Below the pieces are notes generated by a model. That model saw only the letters and a list, made by a program, of their open reading frames with translations, was not told where the DNA came from and ran no database searches. The translations under genes and the position numbers were made by a program. Positions 1 to 6,579 of a stretch of 14,088 nucleotides of DNA are shown here, piece by piece. The DNA is from an uncultured Oscillospiraceae bacterium (GTDB lineage Bacteria > Bacillota > Clostridia > Oscillospirales > Oscillospiraceae). The DNA lies in the NCBI GenBank assembly GCA_934569215.1, contig CAKTKF010000008.1, forward strand, positions 1 through 14,088, written 5' to 3'. Positions within the stretch are counted from its first letter, which is position 1. Each line of letters opens with the position of its first letter.

Positions 1-30
1 CCGCTAAAAAACGAAGTCAATACATTTCTT

Positions 31-89
31 ACCGCCGACCAGGCGGTCTGCCGTGAAACGGCTTTCATAAAATGATGAAATCATTTTAT
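31..89. repeat. three tandem short hairpins downstream of the efflux operon
   Basis: Three perfect inverted repeats follow one another with almost no gap. ACCGCC (31-36) pairs with GGCGGT (42-47), GCCGT (50-54) with ACGGC (58-62), and ATAAAATGAT (67-76) with ATCATTTTAT (80-89). The last two share a GAA loop on the + strand. They lie just after the stop of the leftward adaptor gene, so they may end or protect that transcript. No T-run directly follows any stem; the nearest leftward T-run is at 6-10, away from the stems. A standard intrinsic terminator is therefore not shown. The rest of 1-113 contains nothing I recognise. Confidence 0.4.
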
Positions 90-113
90 TAAGAAATAGT
101 ATTATGGATTATT

Positions 114-2486
114 TTATCGCTGCGGGAACCCGCCGGTGGCTTCCGGGGTGTCATAGTAGGCGTAATATACCGTATCCCCCTGGGACAGTCCGGTGAGAAT
201 TTGGACATAGTCCGCATCTGCCGCGCCGATGGTGACCGGAACAGGACATCCCAAAACTCCGTTTTTCTCGTCGTAGCTGGTGTAGAGAACGGTCTTGCCG
301 TTTTCTTCTCCCAAAGCGGCGGCGGGAACGCACAGAAGATTCTCCCCACCGTCCAGCCGGATGAAGGCGGAGGCGGTCATGCCCGGGAGCATGTCGCCGC
401 TTTTTTCCAGCGTCAGCTCCACGGTGAACTTGCTACTGCCGCCGTCGTTTGTGCCGCTGTTGGAGATTTGGGAAACCGTGGCGGAGAAATGCTCTCCTGC
501 CAGAGCGTCTACGGTGACGGTCGCGGACTGGCCGACGTAGATTTTGGAGATGTCCAGCTCATCCACGGTCACGTCCAGCGTCATGCGTTCCTGGGAGGTG
601 ACGGAGGCGACCGTCAGCTTGTCAAGAGAATAGGCTTCAAAGGTCTGGGTCTGCCCCATCCCGCCGGAGGACATGCCGCCGCCCATGGACATTCCGCCGG
701 ACATATCCCCGGAAGGAACATCCCCGAAGGGGGGATCGCCGGAGTCGCCGCCGGGCTGACCCGATTCGGTGACGGTGAGCGGAAAGACCTTCTTCGCGCT
801 GCCGCTGTCGCATTCAAAGGAAATGGTGACCTCGAAGGTTCCCGCGACGGTCGGCGTGCCATAAATCACGCCGGTTTTGGCGTCCAGCGTCAGGCCGTCG
901 GGCAAGCCCTCTGCCGACCATGTACCGCTGAGGGCGTCATTGCCGTCGCTTGCCTGGAGGGCGGAGATATAGTTCTGCCCCACAACGCCCGGGTTCAGCA
1001 TCTCGGTGGTGATTTGGACGCCCTCCGGAACGGGGGCGTCCCCGCCGTCGCCATCCCCGCCGCCGGGTTCTTCGCCGGTGTCGGGATTCTCTGTGTCGGA
1101 CAAAAGACGGACGGTCAGATCGCTGCCTGCGCCGGAAGTCTGCGCCGTGCCGCTGAGCAGCACGAACCAGTATACATTGTCCTGATCGCCTACGGCCAGC
1201 AGAATGTCTCCGGCCTTTGCCGTCCCGGCGGCTTGCAGAAGCCCCTCCGAGGTCTGGATGTAAACCGTCCGGTCGCCGCTAAAGTGCCAGGATTCCGTCA
1301 TGCCGGAGATGTTGGCGGCCACGCCGGAAAGCCCAGAAAGATCGGAAACGGACTGCCCGTTGGGATTTACCAGAAGCCCCATCCCGTCATCCGAAACGGA
1401 CGCCACTTTTGCGGTGTGCGCCACGAAGCCTTCCTCATCGTCCCCCGCGAAGAAGGACAGCAGCTTGGCAGTCCATCCCTCTTCCGTGGCCGACAGAAGG
1501 AACGCGCCGTCCGTATCCACTCCCGTAACGATGCCGTCGCAAGGGGCGGTGACGGTCTGCGTCTTATACATGGTGAACAGCTCCTGCATCAGCGCTTCGT
1601 ATTCATGCCGCTGGTCAATGAGCTGCTGATATTCGGCGGAGCTGCCCGGGTCTTCCAGCTTGAGAAGGGTCTGCCCAACGTACACAGAAGCCCCTTCCTC
1701 TACCAGAATGTCGGAAACCGTCCCGGAATAGGCGGTGGTGTTCCAGGGACTGTAGATGTACAGCGCCCCGGTTCCAAGGTCCTGGCCGTCCTTCGTTTGA
1801 ATCGTCACCTCCGCCCCCACGGCGTAATCGTCATCGTCAAAGGTGACGGTGAGAACGCCGCTTAAGTTGGATTTGACCCGGCCGTCCACCGGCTCGCCGT
1901 CACCAACTGTGACGGAAACGGTATCCCCCGGATTCAGGTCGGTGTCCGCTTCCAGCTGCACCGCCATGATATCGTCCAGGGAGAGTACCGCCAGTGCGCC
2001 ATGCTCCAGCATGACGTCCGCGGCGGACTCGCCCTCTTTTGCGTAAACAACCTTCACCGTTCCGGCGGCCAGGGCTTTCACGGTGTCGGGAGCGGTATCG
2101 CCGGAGGTGCCGGCGATCTCTTCCGACAGATAGTCCAGCGTCTCCTGCACGCCGGTGATGGCGGTCATTACGCTGACCTTGTCTACGGTGGCGATGGGGT
2201 CGCCTTCAGAAACGGTGTCCCCGTTCCCTACCAGGTATTCCGTTAGCTTCACTTCCTCGGGGATCTGGATGCGGACGGAGGCCTCGCTGGCCAACTGCCC
2301 GCCGCCGACGATCTCCATGTCCACGTCCCGGTACTCCGCCGACGCGGACAGGATACTTGCCTGCACGCCGGAATCCGCGCCCTTGCCGGATGCCAGCATG
2401 GGCAGCACCGCCAGAAGAACCACGACCCCCGCCGCAGCCACCCAGGCAAAAATGCGCCTGCGCTGCTTTTTCAGAACCTTATCCAT
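114..2486 (-). CDS. ABC efflux adaptor (MacA/YknX/HlyD-like) with inserted Ig-like domain
   Basis: Adaptor subunit of an ABC efflux pump, expected to be anchored in the membrane with its body outside the cell. The start at 2486 (MDKVLKK) has a GGAGG 8 bases upstream; an upstream in-frame ATG at 2501 overlaps the permease end and lacks such a site. Of 790 residues, about 12-32 form a signal-anchor helix. Residues 75-110 and 310-323 (TVTAPCDGIVTGV) look like the two lipoyl/barrel-sandwich halves around a short helical hairpin (about 283-308). Residues 625-710 (ending MLPGMTASAFIRL) are the beta-barrel and 715-778 the membrane-proximal part. Between the hairpin and the barrel sits an insert of about 290 residues: an unrecognised part (325-470), an acidic/Gly linker, a He_PIG Ig-like domain (about 498-573, with LPDGLTLDAKTGVIYGTP) and a Met/Gly-rich linker (580-612). 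Gram-positive adaptors of this family are usually about 380-450 residues, so this is very long. It is a paralogue of the adaptor at 4363-6060. Confidence 0.88.
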   Translation of the reverse strand: MDKVLKKQRRRIFAWVAAAGVVVLLAVLPMLASGKGADSGVQASILSASAEYRDVDMEIVGGGQLASEASVRIQIPEEVKLTEYLVGNGDTVSEGDPIATVDKVSVMTAITGVQETLDYLSEEIAGTSGDTAPDTVKALAAGTVKVVYAKEGESAADVMLEHGALAVLSLDDIMAVQLEADTDLNPGDTVSVTVGDGEPVDGRVKSNLSGVLTVTFDDDDYAVGAEVTIQTKDGQDLGTGALYIYSPWNTTAYSGTVSDILVEEGASVYVGQTLLKLEDPGSSAEYQQLIDQRHEYEALMQELFTMYKTQTVTAPCDGIVTGVDTDGAFLLSATEEGWTAKLLSFFAGDDEEGFVAHTAKVASVSDDGMGLLVNPNGQSVSDLSGLSGVAANISGMTESWHFSGDRTVYIQTSEGLLQAAGTAKAGDILLAVGDQDNVYWFVLLSGTAQTSGAGSDLTVRLLSDTENPDTGEEPGGGDGDGGDAPVPEGVQITTEMLNPGVVGQNYISALQASDGNDALSGTWSAEGLPDGLTLDAKTGVIYGTPTVAGTFEVTISFECDSGSAKKVFPLTVTESGQPGGDSGDPPFGDVPSGDMSGGMSMGGGMSSGGMGQTQTFEAYSLDKLTVASVTSQERMTLDVTVDELDISKIYVGQSATVTVDALAGEHFSATVSQISNSGTNDGGSSKFTVELTLEKSGDMLPGMTASAFIRLDGGENLLCVPAAALGEENGKTVLYTSYDEKNGVLGCPVPVTIGAADADYVQILTGLSQGDTVYYAYYDTPEATGGFPQR

Positions 2487-2490
2487 GATA

Positions 2491-3681
2491 CTATCCTCCA
2501 TAGTGCAGAGCGTCGATGGGCTTCATCTTCGCCGCCTTGTTCGCGGGGTACAGGCCGAACACAATGCCGATCAGGAAGCAGAACCCCACCGCAATCAGCA
2601 CGACGGTCACGTTCAGATGGAAGGTCATGTCCAGACTGACCACAACGGTGTTGACGATCTGCAAAACCGCCCAGCTCAGGAAAATGCCCAGGCAGCAGCC
2701 CATCATGCACAGAACCACCGCCTCCATGAGAAACTGGGACAGAATCACGCCTCTGCTGGCGCCGATGGCCTTGCGGATGCCGATCTCCCTTGTACGCTCC
2801 GTGACCGTGACCATCATGATGTTCATAATGCCGATGCCGCCCACCACCAAAGAGATCGCCGCGATGCCCCCCAGCATGACCGTCAGCATGGACGTGACGG
2901 AACTCATGGTGCTTTCCAGCGCGTCCTGATTGGTAACGGTGAAGGCGTCGTCGTCCTGATCGAACCGCTCCATCAGAAGCCGGGTCATGGTGTTTTCCGC
3001 GCCCTCCATCGTCCCGTTTTCCGGGGCGCTGACATAGAAGGTGGTGATCTCGGACACCACCGAGGAGGACAGGCGGATCAAAGAATTGTAAGAGATGTAG
3101 GCCACCAGGCTTCCGGAGGAAAACACCCGGGTCAGGTTATTTTCATCGTCCTGCAATACGCCCACAATGGTGTATTTGACGTTGTTCAAGGAAATGGCCT
3201 GCCCGACGCAGTCCGTATACCCGATCAGCTCCTCCGCCGCAGTTTCGTTGATGACGCAGGCGTAGGTGTTGTTTTCCATGTCCGACTGCTTCAGCCAGCG
3301 ACCCATGGAAAGCTGAAGCCCCTGAATGTCATAGTAATCCACCGTGGTTCCGTAGACGGTGAAGCTGCCGCTTTCCCCGTTGGCGCTGCCGGTGAGGGTG
3401 TCGCTGGCGTAGGGCGCAACTAGCCCAAGGTTGGGTTCCGATTCCGACCACTGCTTTAATGTGTCCATGGTGATGGGAGACCCCTTGTCATCCGAGACGG
3501 TGACGGTCAGAAGGTTGCTGCCCAGACTGGATATGGTGTCCGTAACGGAGGATGTCGCGTCGTTGACCAAACTGACCAGCACCACCAGCGCCATAACGCC
3601 GATGATGATGCCAAGCATGGTCAAGATCGCCCGCATTTTGTTGGAGCCGATGGAGCGAAGCGCCATTTTGAATGACAGCAT
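2491..3681 (-). CDS. MacB/FtsX-type ABC transporter permease
   Basis: Membrane subunit of the efflux pump, 396 aa. It has the MacB topology: helix 1 at about 18-38, a large extracellular MacB_PCD-type domain (about 40-260), then three helices at about 267-291, 318-342 and 358-378. The cytoplasmic coupling motif [14 protein letters not shown] (295-308) and the C-terminal [17 protein letters not shown] (378-394) are hallmarks of MacB/YknZ permeases. In this family the periplasmic/extracellular domain relays ATPase motion to the adaptor rather than forming a classical channel. Its ATG overlaps the ATPase stop as TAATG, with GGAGGTGA inside the end of the ATPase gene, so translation is probably coupled. 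Its own stop is 5 bases before the adaptor start at 2486. The substrate cannot be read from sequence; antimicrobial peptides, macrolides and lipids are known for relatives. Confidence 0.92.
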   Translation of the reverse strand: MLSFKMALRSIGSNKMRAILTMLGIIIGVMALVVLVSLVNDATSSVTDTISSLGSNLLTVTVSDDKGSPITMDTLKQWSESEPNLGLVAPYASDTLTGSANGESGSFTVYGTTVDYYDIQGLQLSMGRWLKQSDMENNTYACVINETAAEELIGYTDCVGQAISLNNVKYTIVGVLQDDENNLTRVFSSGSLVAYISYNSLIRLSSSVVSEITTFYVSAPENGTMEGAENTMTRLLMERFDQDDDAFTVTNQDALESTMSSVTSMLTVMLGGIAAISLVVGGIGIMNIMMVTVTERTREIGIRKAIGASRGVILSQFLMEAVVLCMMGCCLGIFLSWAVLQIVNTVVVSLDMTFHLNVTVVLIAVGFCFLIGIVFGLYPANKAAKMKPIDALHYGG

Positions 3682-4352
3682 TACAGTTTCACCTCCGATA
3701 TCCGTCCGTCCAGTATGTGGATGGAGCGCTGCGCCTGTTTGGCAATGCCGTTATCGTGGGTAATGAGGACGATGGTATTGCCCCCCGCGTGGAGTTCATG
3801 GAAAATGTCGATGATCTCCCGGCCGGTTTTGGAGTCCAGCGCGCCGGTGGGTTCGTCCGCGAGGATGAGCTTGGGGCGGGTGACGATGGCACGGGCGATG
3901 GATACCCGCTGCTGCTGGCCGCCGGAAAGCTCCGTGGGCAGGTGCTTGGCTCTTTCGTACATGTTTACCCGTTCCAGCGCCTCCCTGACCCGCTCCGTCC
4001 GCTCCTTTTTGGGGACTTTCTGGTAAATGAGGGGCAGCTCCACGTTTTCCTCCGCCGTCAGCTTCGGGATCAGGTTGTATTGCTGGAAGACAAATCCGAT
4101 TTTTTCGTTGCGGATCTTTGCCAGCTCGTTTTCGGAATAGCTTTCAATGGGCAGACCGTCCAGCAGGTACGCCCCCGCGTCCGCCGTGTCCAGGCAGCCG
4201 ATGATGTTCATCAGGGTGGATTTGCCGCTGCCGGAGGGGCCGATGATGCTGACGAATTCCCCCGGGCTGACGTGCATGGTGGCGTGATCCAGTGCGCGGA
4301 CACGCTCGTCGCCCACAAGATAACACTTGCACAGATCTTTAATGTCGATCAT
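3681..4352 (-). CDS. ABC transporter ATP-binding protein, MacB/LolD/YknY type
   Basis: Cytoplasmic ATPase that powers the permease next to it; 223 aa, normal for the LolD/YknY group. Visible motifs are Walker [10 protein letters not shown] (from residue 38), Q-loop Q90 in [10 protein letters not shown], signature LSGGQQQR (142-149), Walker B LILADEP (162-168) with catalytic E167, D-loop ALDSKTG, and H-loop H199 in ITHD. The [11 protein letters not shown] and [19 protein letters not shown] stretches are typical of this subfamily. The start at 4352 (MIDIKDL) is preceded by AAGGAG overlapping the stop codon of the upstream adaptor. The longer open frame up to 4508 is Ala/Pro-rich and lies antisense-like over the adaptor's Gly-rich tail, so it is not real. 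The gene sits between an adaptor and the permease and starts 10 bases after the adaptor stop. Confidence 0.95.
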   Translation of the reverse strand: MIDIKDLCKCYLVGDERVRALDHATMHVSPGEFVSIIGPSGSGKSTLMNIIGCLDTADAGAYLLDGLPIESYSENELAKIRNEKIGFVFQQYNLIPKLTAEENVELPLIYQKVPKKERTERVREALERVNMYERAKHLPTELSGGQQQRVSIARAIVTRPKLILADEPTGALDSKTGREIIDIFHELHAGGNTIVLITHDNGIAKQAQRSIHILDGRISEVKL

Positions 4353-4362
4353 AGCCGTCTCC

Positions 4363-6060
4363 TTATCCCCGGCCGCCGGGCATTCCGCCGCCGGGACCGC
4401 CGCTGGGCGCGCCGCCGCCGGAGGGCATCCCACCGCCGGAATTGCCGGGCATATCGCCGCCAAAGTCGCCGCCGGGCATTCCGCCGAAGACAATGCCCCC
4501 AAAGTCAAAGGTCTGGGATTCCGCGTAGTAGACCACGTCGCCCTCGTTTAGGCCGGACTTGATCTCCACGTAGTTGCTGTTGCTGAGTCCCGGCACCACG
4601 TCCATCTTGCCGCCGTACTCCTGGGTGTCTTCGTTGTAGCTGGTGTAGACATAGTAGCCGGCGCTGGTCTGATGCAGGGCGTCCACCGGAATCAGGATGG
4701 CGTCGTCCACGCCCTCGATCCGCACGTCTACGCTGGCGGTCATGCCGGGGAGCATCCCGGTCACCTTGTCCAGGGTGATGACCGCCGTGTAATCGCCGGA
4801 GGCGCTGGTTTTGTCGATCTCCGTCACCACGCCGGACAACGTTTCGTCGCTGACGGAGCTGACGGTGACGTCCGCCTCCTGCCCCAGCTCCAGGGCGAGA
4901 ATATCGGCTTCATCCACGCTGATGGTCACGGACATACTGACATCCGGGGAGAGAACCACGATGTCGGTGATCTCTTCTTCTGCGTCCTCGTCGTCCAGAT
5001 CGGCGACGGAGTATACGCTGCCGGAAATGGGGGCGGTCAGGCCGTTGCTTCGCTGGATCTGCAGCAGCTCCAGAAGGGTCTCTTCCTTTTCGCTCCGCTC
5101 CCGCAGCAGCGCGTCATAGCTTGCGCTGGTGGAGGTGTCCTTCAGGGTGAACAGGGTGGTGGAGGCATAGACCTTCTGATTCAGCGAAGCGTCCACGGTG
5201 CTGACGGTACCGGCGTAGCCGGTGACGGTGAGGGAATTGTGGATGTACAGTGTGCCGCTTCCCAGCTCTGCGCCGGATTCTGATTTTACCGTTACGGCTT
5301 CGCCGTTTTCCGGGCCGTCATCCGTCACCAGAACGGTGGCGGTGCCGCCCACGGCTTTCTCCACGGTGCCTTCCGTCTCTTCACCGTCGGATAGAACCAC
5401 CGTCACCGCGTCGCCCTCGCTCAGGGCGTCGGTCTCAATATCCGCGGCCATGTAGCCGTCCAGAGAAATCTCCGCCAGCCCGCCATGCTCCACCATGACG
5501 TCCTCCACAAGCTTACCCTTCTCGGCGTAGATGGCCTTTACCCGCCCCGGAACGCCTGCGGATACGTAGCTGCTGACGGTATCCCCGTCGGCGTCGGCGA
5601 TCTGGTCGTCTAAGTTTTCGATTTCCCCCTGTAAGTCGGACATGGCGGTTCTCACGCTTGCCATGTCCACGGTGGCCAGCAGGTCGCCTTCTTGAACCGT
5701 GTCCCCAAATTCCACCAGAGTTTCCGTCACCTCCACGCCGGAGGGAACGGAGACGGTTTCGGAGTCCACATTGGTAAGCGTCCCGGAGCCGGTCACCACG
5801 GTGCTGATGGTTCCCCGTTCCGCCGCCGCGCTCAGCACCTCCTGGGAGGAAGAGGCGAACTGCTTTCGCACCTGCCGCTGGAGAATGCTGACGCCGGCGA
5901 TCAATGCTGCGACCAGTACGGCGACAATGATTAGCACGGTGCGGAGGATTTTCCGCTTTTTGGCCTTTCTGCTTTTGCCCAGCGCTTCAAACAGCGCATC
6001 GTCCCCATTCGGCGGGACGGCTGCGGGGGTGCCGGTTTCCTTCTTTGATTTACCAAACAT
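4363..6060 (-). CDS. ABC efflux adaptor (MacA/YknX/HlyD-like), first gene of the operon
   Basis: Membrane-anchored adaptor of the same efflux pump, 565 aa. The start at 6060 (MFGKSKK) has AAGGAG 5 bases upstream; a longer frame to 6135 has no such support. Residues 1-38 are a charged cytoplasmic tail, 39-60 the anchor helix. Residues 105-135 and 338-352 (NGLTAPISGSVYSV) are the lipoyl-like halves, 312-337 a short helical hairpin, 372-450 the beta-barrel (MLPGMTASVDVRI), and 455-515 the membrane-proximal part. Residues 170-300 hold an extra domain also present in the adaptor at 114-2486 (VMVEHGGLAEISLDG here, VMLEHGALAVLSLDD there), so the two are paralogues. The tail (about 525-565) is rich in Gly, Pro and Met and probably disordered. 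This copy lacks the Ig-like insert. Candidate regulator repeats lie 108-154 bases upstream of its start. Confidence 0.9.
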   Translation of the reverse strand: MFGKSKKETGTPAAVPPNGDDALFEALGKSRKAKKRKILRTVLIIVAVLVAALIAGVSILQRQVRKQFASSSQEVLSAAAERGTISTVVTGSGTLTNVDSETVSVPSGVEVTETLVEFGDTVQEGDLLATVDMASVRTAMSDLQGEIENLDDQIADADGDTVSSYVSAGVPGRVKAIYAEKGKLVEDVMVEHGGLAEISLDGYMAADIETDALSEGDAVTVVLSDGEETEGTVEKAVGGTATVLVTDDGPENGEAVTVKSESGAELGSGTLYIHNSLTVTGYAGTVSTVDASLNQKVYASTTLFTLKDTSTSASYDALLRERSEKEETLLELLQIQRSNGLTAPISGSVYSVADLDDEDAEEEITDIVVLSPDVSMSVTISVDEADILALELGQEADVTVSSVSDETLSGVVTEIDKTSASGDYTAVITLDKVTGMLPGMTASVDVRIEGVDDAILIPVDALHQTSAGYYVYTSYNEDTQEYGGKMDVVPGLSNSNYVEIKSGLNEGDVVYYAESQTFDFGGIVFGGMPGGDFGGDMPGNSGGGMPSGGGAPSGGPGGGMPGGRG

Positions 6061-6167
6061 AGTGGCTCCTTCCCGGCGGCAAGTCCCTTCTATCCTGGGA
6101 CACCGTCTGTTCAAGTTCGCACCCATTGTAAGCAACGAAGCTGAAATGCTCCTTAAAAAATTTGGAA

Positions 6168-6214
6168 TTCACAGGAAATTCATAAAATACATGGGAGTTT
6201 ACAGCTTGTTTACA
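6168..6214 (+). promoter_or_regulatory. candidate OmpR/PhoP-family direct-repeat operator
   Basis: Two pairs of hexamers on the + strand, each with an 11-base period: TTCACA-N5-TTCATA at 6168-6184 and TTTACA-N5-TTTACA at 6198-6214. The second pair matches the form of the Bacillus PhoP box (TT-A/C/T-ACA repeats about 5 bases apart) and resembles response-regulator sites generally. Read leftward, a TATTTT -10-like hexamer follows the second pair with no good -35. That would suit an activator-dependent promoter for the efflux operon. No response regulator is encoded in this window, so the binding protein is unknown. Confidence 0.4.
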
Positions 6215-6287
6215 AGCGTGCCGCATTTTTTCAGGACGCTTTCAAGCTGGCATGGTACACTCTTTGCAGAAGCAGAAACCACCTCGA

Positions 6288-6382
6288 CACTGTAAGGAAC
6301 GCTATGCACCCTTCGATGCCGCGGCAATCGCCGGGGATAAGCCGACGAAGCGTGTGCCAACCCAATAGCATATAGTGTATGG
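6288..6382. other. possible structured RNA/DNA element
   Basis: Nested complementary segments span about 95 bases: TATGC (6303-6307) with GCATA (6368-6372), GCAC (6306-6309, overlapping the first) with GTGC (6354-6357), CTTCG (6311-6315) with CGAAG (6346-6350), and CGGC (6322-6325) with GCCG (6330-6333). The arms are short and not all can form at once. I match it to no known riboswitch or small RNA. It would lie in the leftward leader if transcription of the efflux operon starts further right than the candidate at 6198. Confidence 0.2.
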
Positions 6383-6390
6383 ATAAACTA

Positions 6391-6425
6391 CTTGCGCGCG
6401 GTTCATCAGGCGAACCGCGCGCAAG
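6391..6425. repeat. 14-bp perfect GC-rich hairpin
   Basis: CTTGCGCGCGGTTC (6391-6404) and GAACCGCGCGCAAG (6412-6425) are exact reverse complements around a 7-base loop. Read leftward, it is followed by TAGTTTATCC, a poor T-tract. It stands 13 bases from the next hairpin, so the two may act as a tandem leftward transcription stop or a boundary between the divergent operons. Confidence 0.6.
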
Positions 6426-6430
6426 ACGAG

Positions 6431-6476
6431 TCAAAAAGCAAACAGCTCGGGAGACCGTCGGATCCCGGGCTGTTTG
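6431..6476 (-). terminator. leftward intrinsic terminator-like hairpin
   Basis: The stem pairs 6439-6452 (CAAACAGCTCGGGA) with 6463-6476 (TCCCGGGCTGTTTG): 14 bp with one G-U pair and a 10-base loop. Read leftward, the stem is followed by GCTTTTTG (6438-6431), the expected U-run. No leftward gene lies between here and the rightward tetR, so it either stops stray or antisense transcription from the tetR promoter area, ends a small RNA, or is a conditional stop in a long efflux leader. Confidence 0.55.
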
Positions 6477-6507
6477 GCGTGTTCGGACAAAAGAAGCCCC
6501 TCCCCTA

Positions 6508-6536
6508 TTGACAAACCAACCCATTTTCCATACAAT
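6508..6536 (+). promoter_or_regulatory. sigma-70/A-type promoter of the tetR-GNAT-crtO-like operon
   Basis: TTGACA (6508-6513), exactly 17 bases, then TACAAT (6531-6536). Transcription should start at about 6543, inside the palindromes described at 6544-6565. This places all three rightward genes under one promoter. Confidence 0.85.
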
Positions 6537-6543
6537 AATATAG

Positions 6544-6565
6544 GTTATCAATAACGAAGGTTATT
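6544..6565 (+). promoter_or_regulatory. candidate TetR operator, overlapping palindromes
   Basis: Three half-sites alternate in direction: GTTAT (6544-6548), ATAAC (6551-6555) and GTTAT (6560-6564). They form GTTATCAATAAC (6544-6555) and the perfect 6-bp-arm palindrome AATAAC-GAAG-GTTATT (6550-6565). The site covers the expected transcription start and lies between the -10 box and the ribosome binding site (AGAGGTGAT), the usual place for autorepression by the TetR protein encoded next. Confidence 0.6.
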
Positions 6566-6579
6566 TCAGAGGTGATCCA

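Larger units (their letters stand above)
6061..6579. other. 519-base non-coding control region between efflux operon and tetR
   Basis: No convincing gene lies here. A 106-codon leftward frame (6231-6551) has unusual composition, crosses both hairpins and the rightward promoter, and has no ribosome binding site, so I reject it. The region holds, from the left: the leader and probable promoter of the leftward efflux operon, direct repeats at 6168-6214, a possible structured element (6288-6382), two strong hairpins (6391-6425 and 6439-6476), and the rightward promoter with palindromes (6508-6565). The two operons are divergent and could be co-regulated from here. Confidence 0.7.

Noticed and set aside
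651..749. Gly/Met-rich linker as a CRISPR-like or minisatellite array
   Set aside because: Repeats are codon-level and irregular, and they follow protein low complexity, not conserved DNA units with spacers.
201..1865. 554-codon rightward open frame
   Set aside because: It is antisense to the adaptor, which has clear domains, coupling and a ribosome binding site. The product is His/Gly/Arg-rich with no family pattern. High GC content creates such long shadows.
2155..3423. 422-codon rightward open frame
   Set aside because: Antisense to the permease and to the adaptor N-terminus; composition (HDH-, Gln- and Arg-rich) is that of a shadow frame.
4353..4508. N-terminal extension of the ATPase (start at 4508)
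   Set aside because: The added 52 residues are Ala/Pro low-complexity and overlap the coding sequence of the adaptor tail. The start at 4352 has AAGGAG and gives the standard ABC N-terminus.
6231..6551. 106-codon leftward open frame in the long control region
   Set aside because: It crosses two strong hairpins and the tetR promoter, has no ribosome binding site, and its product has no recognisable motif. A structured non-coding region explains it better.
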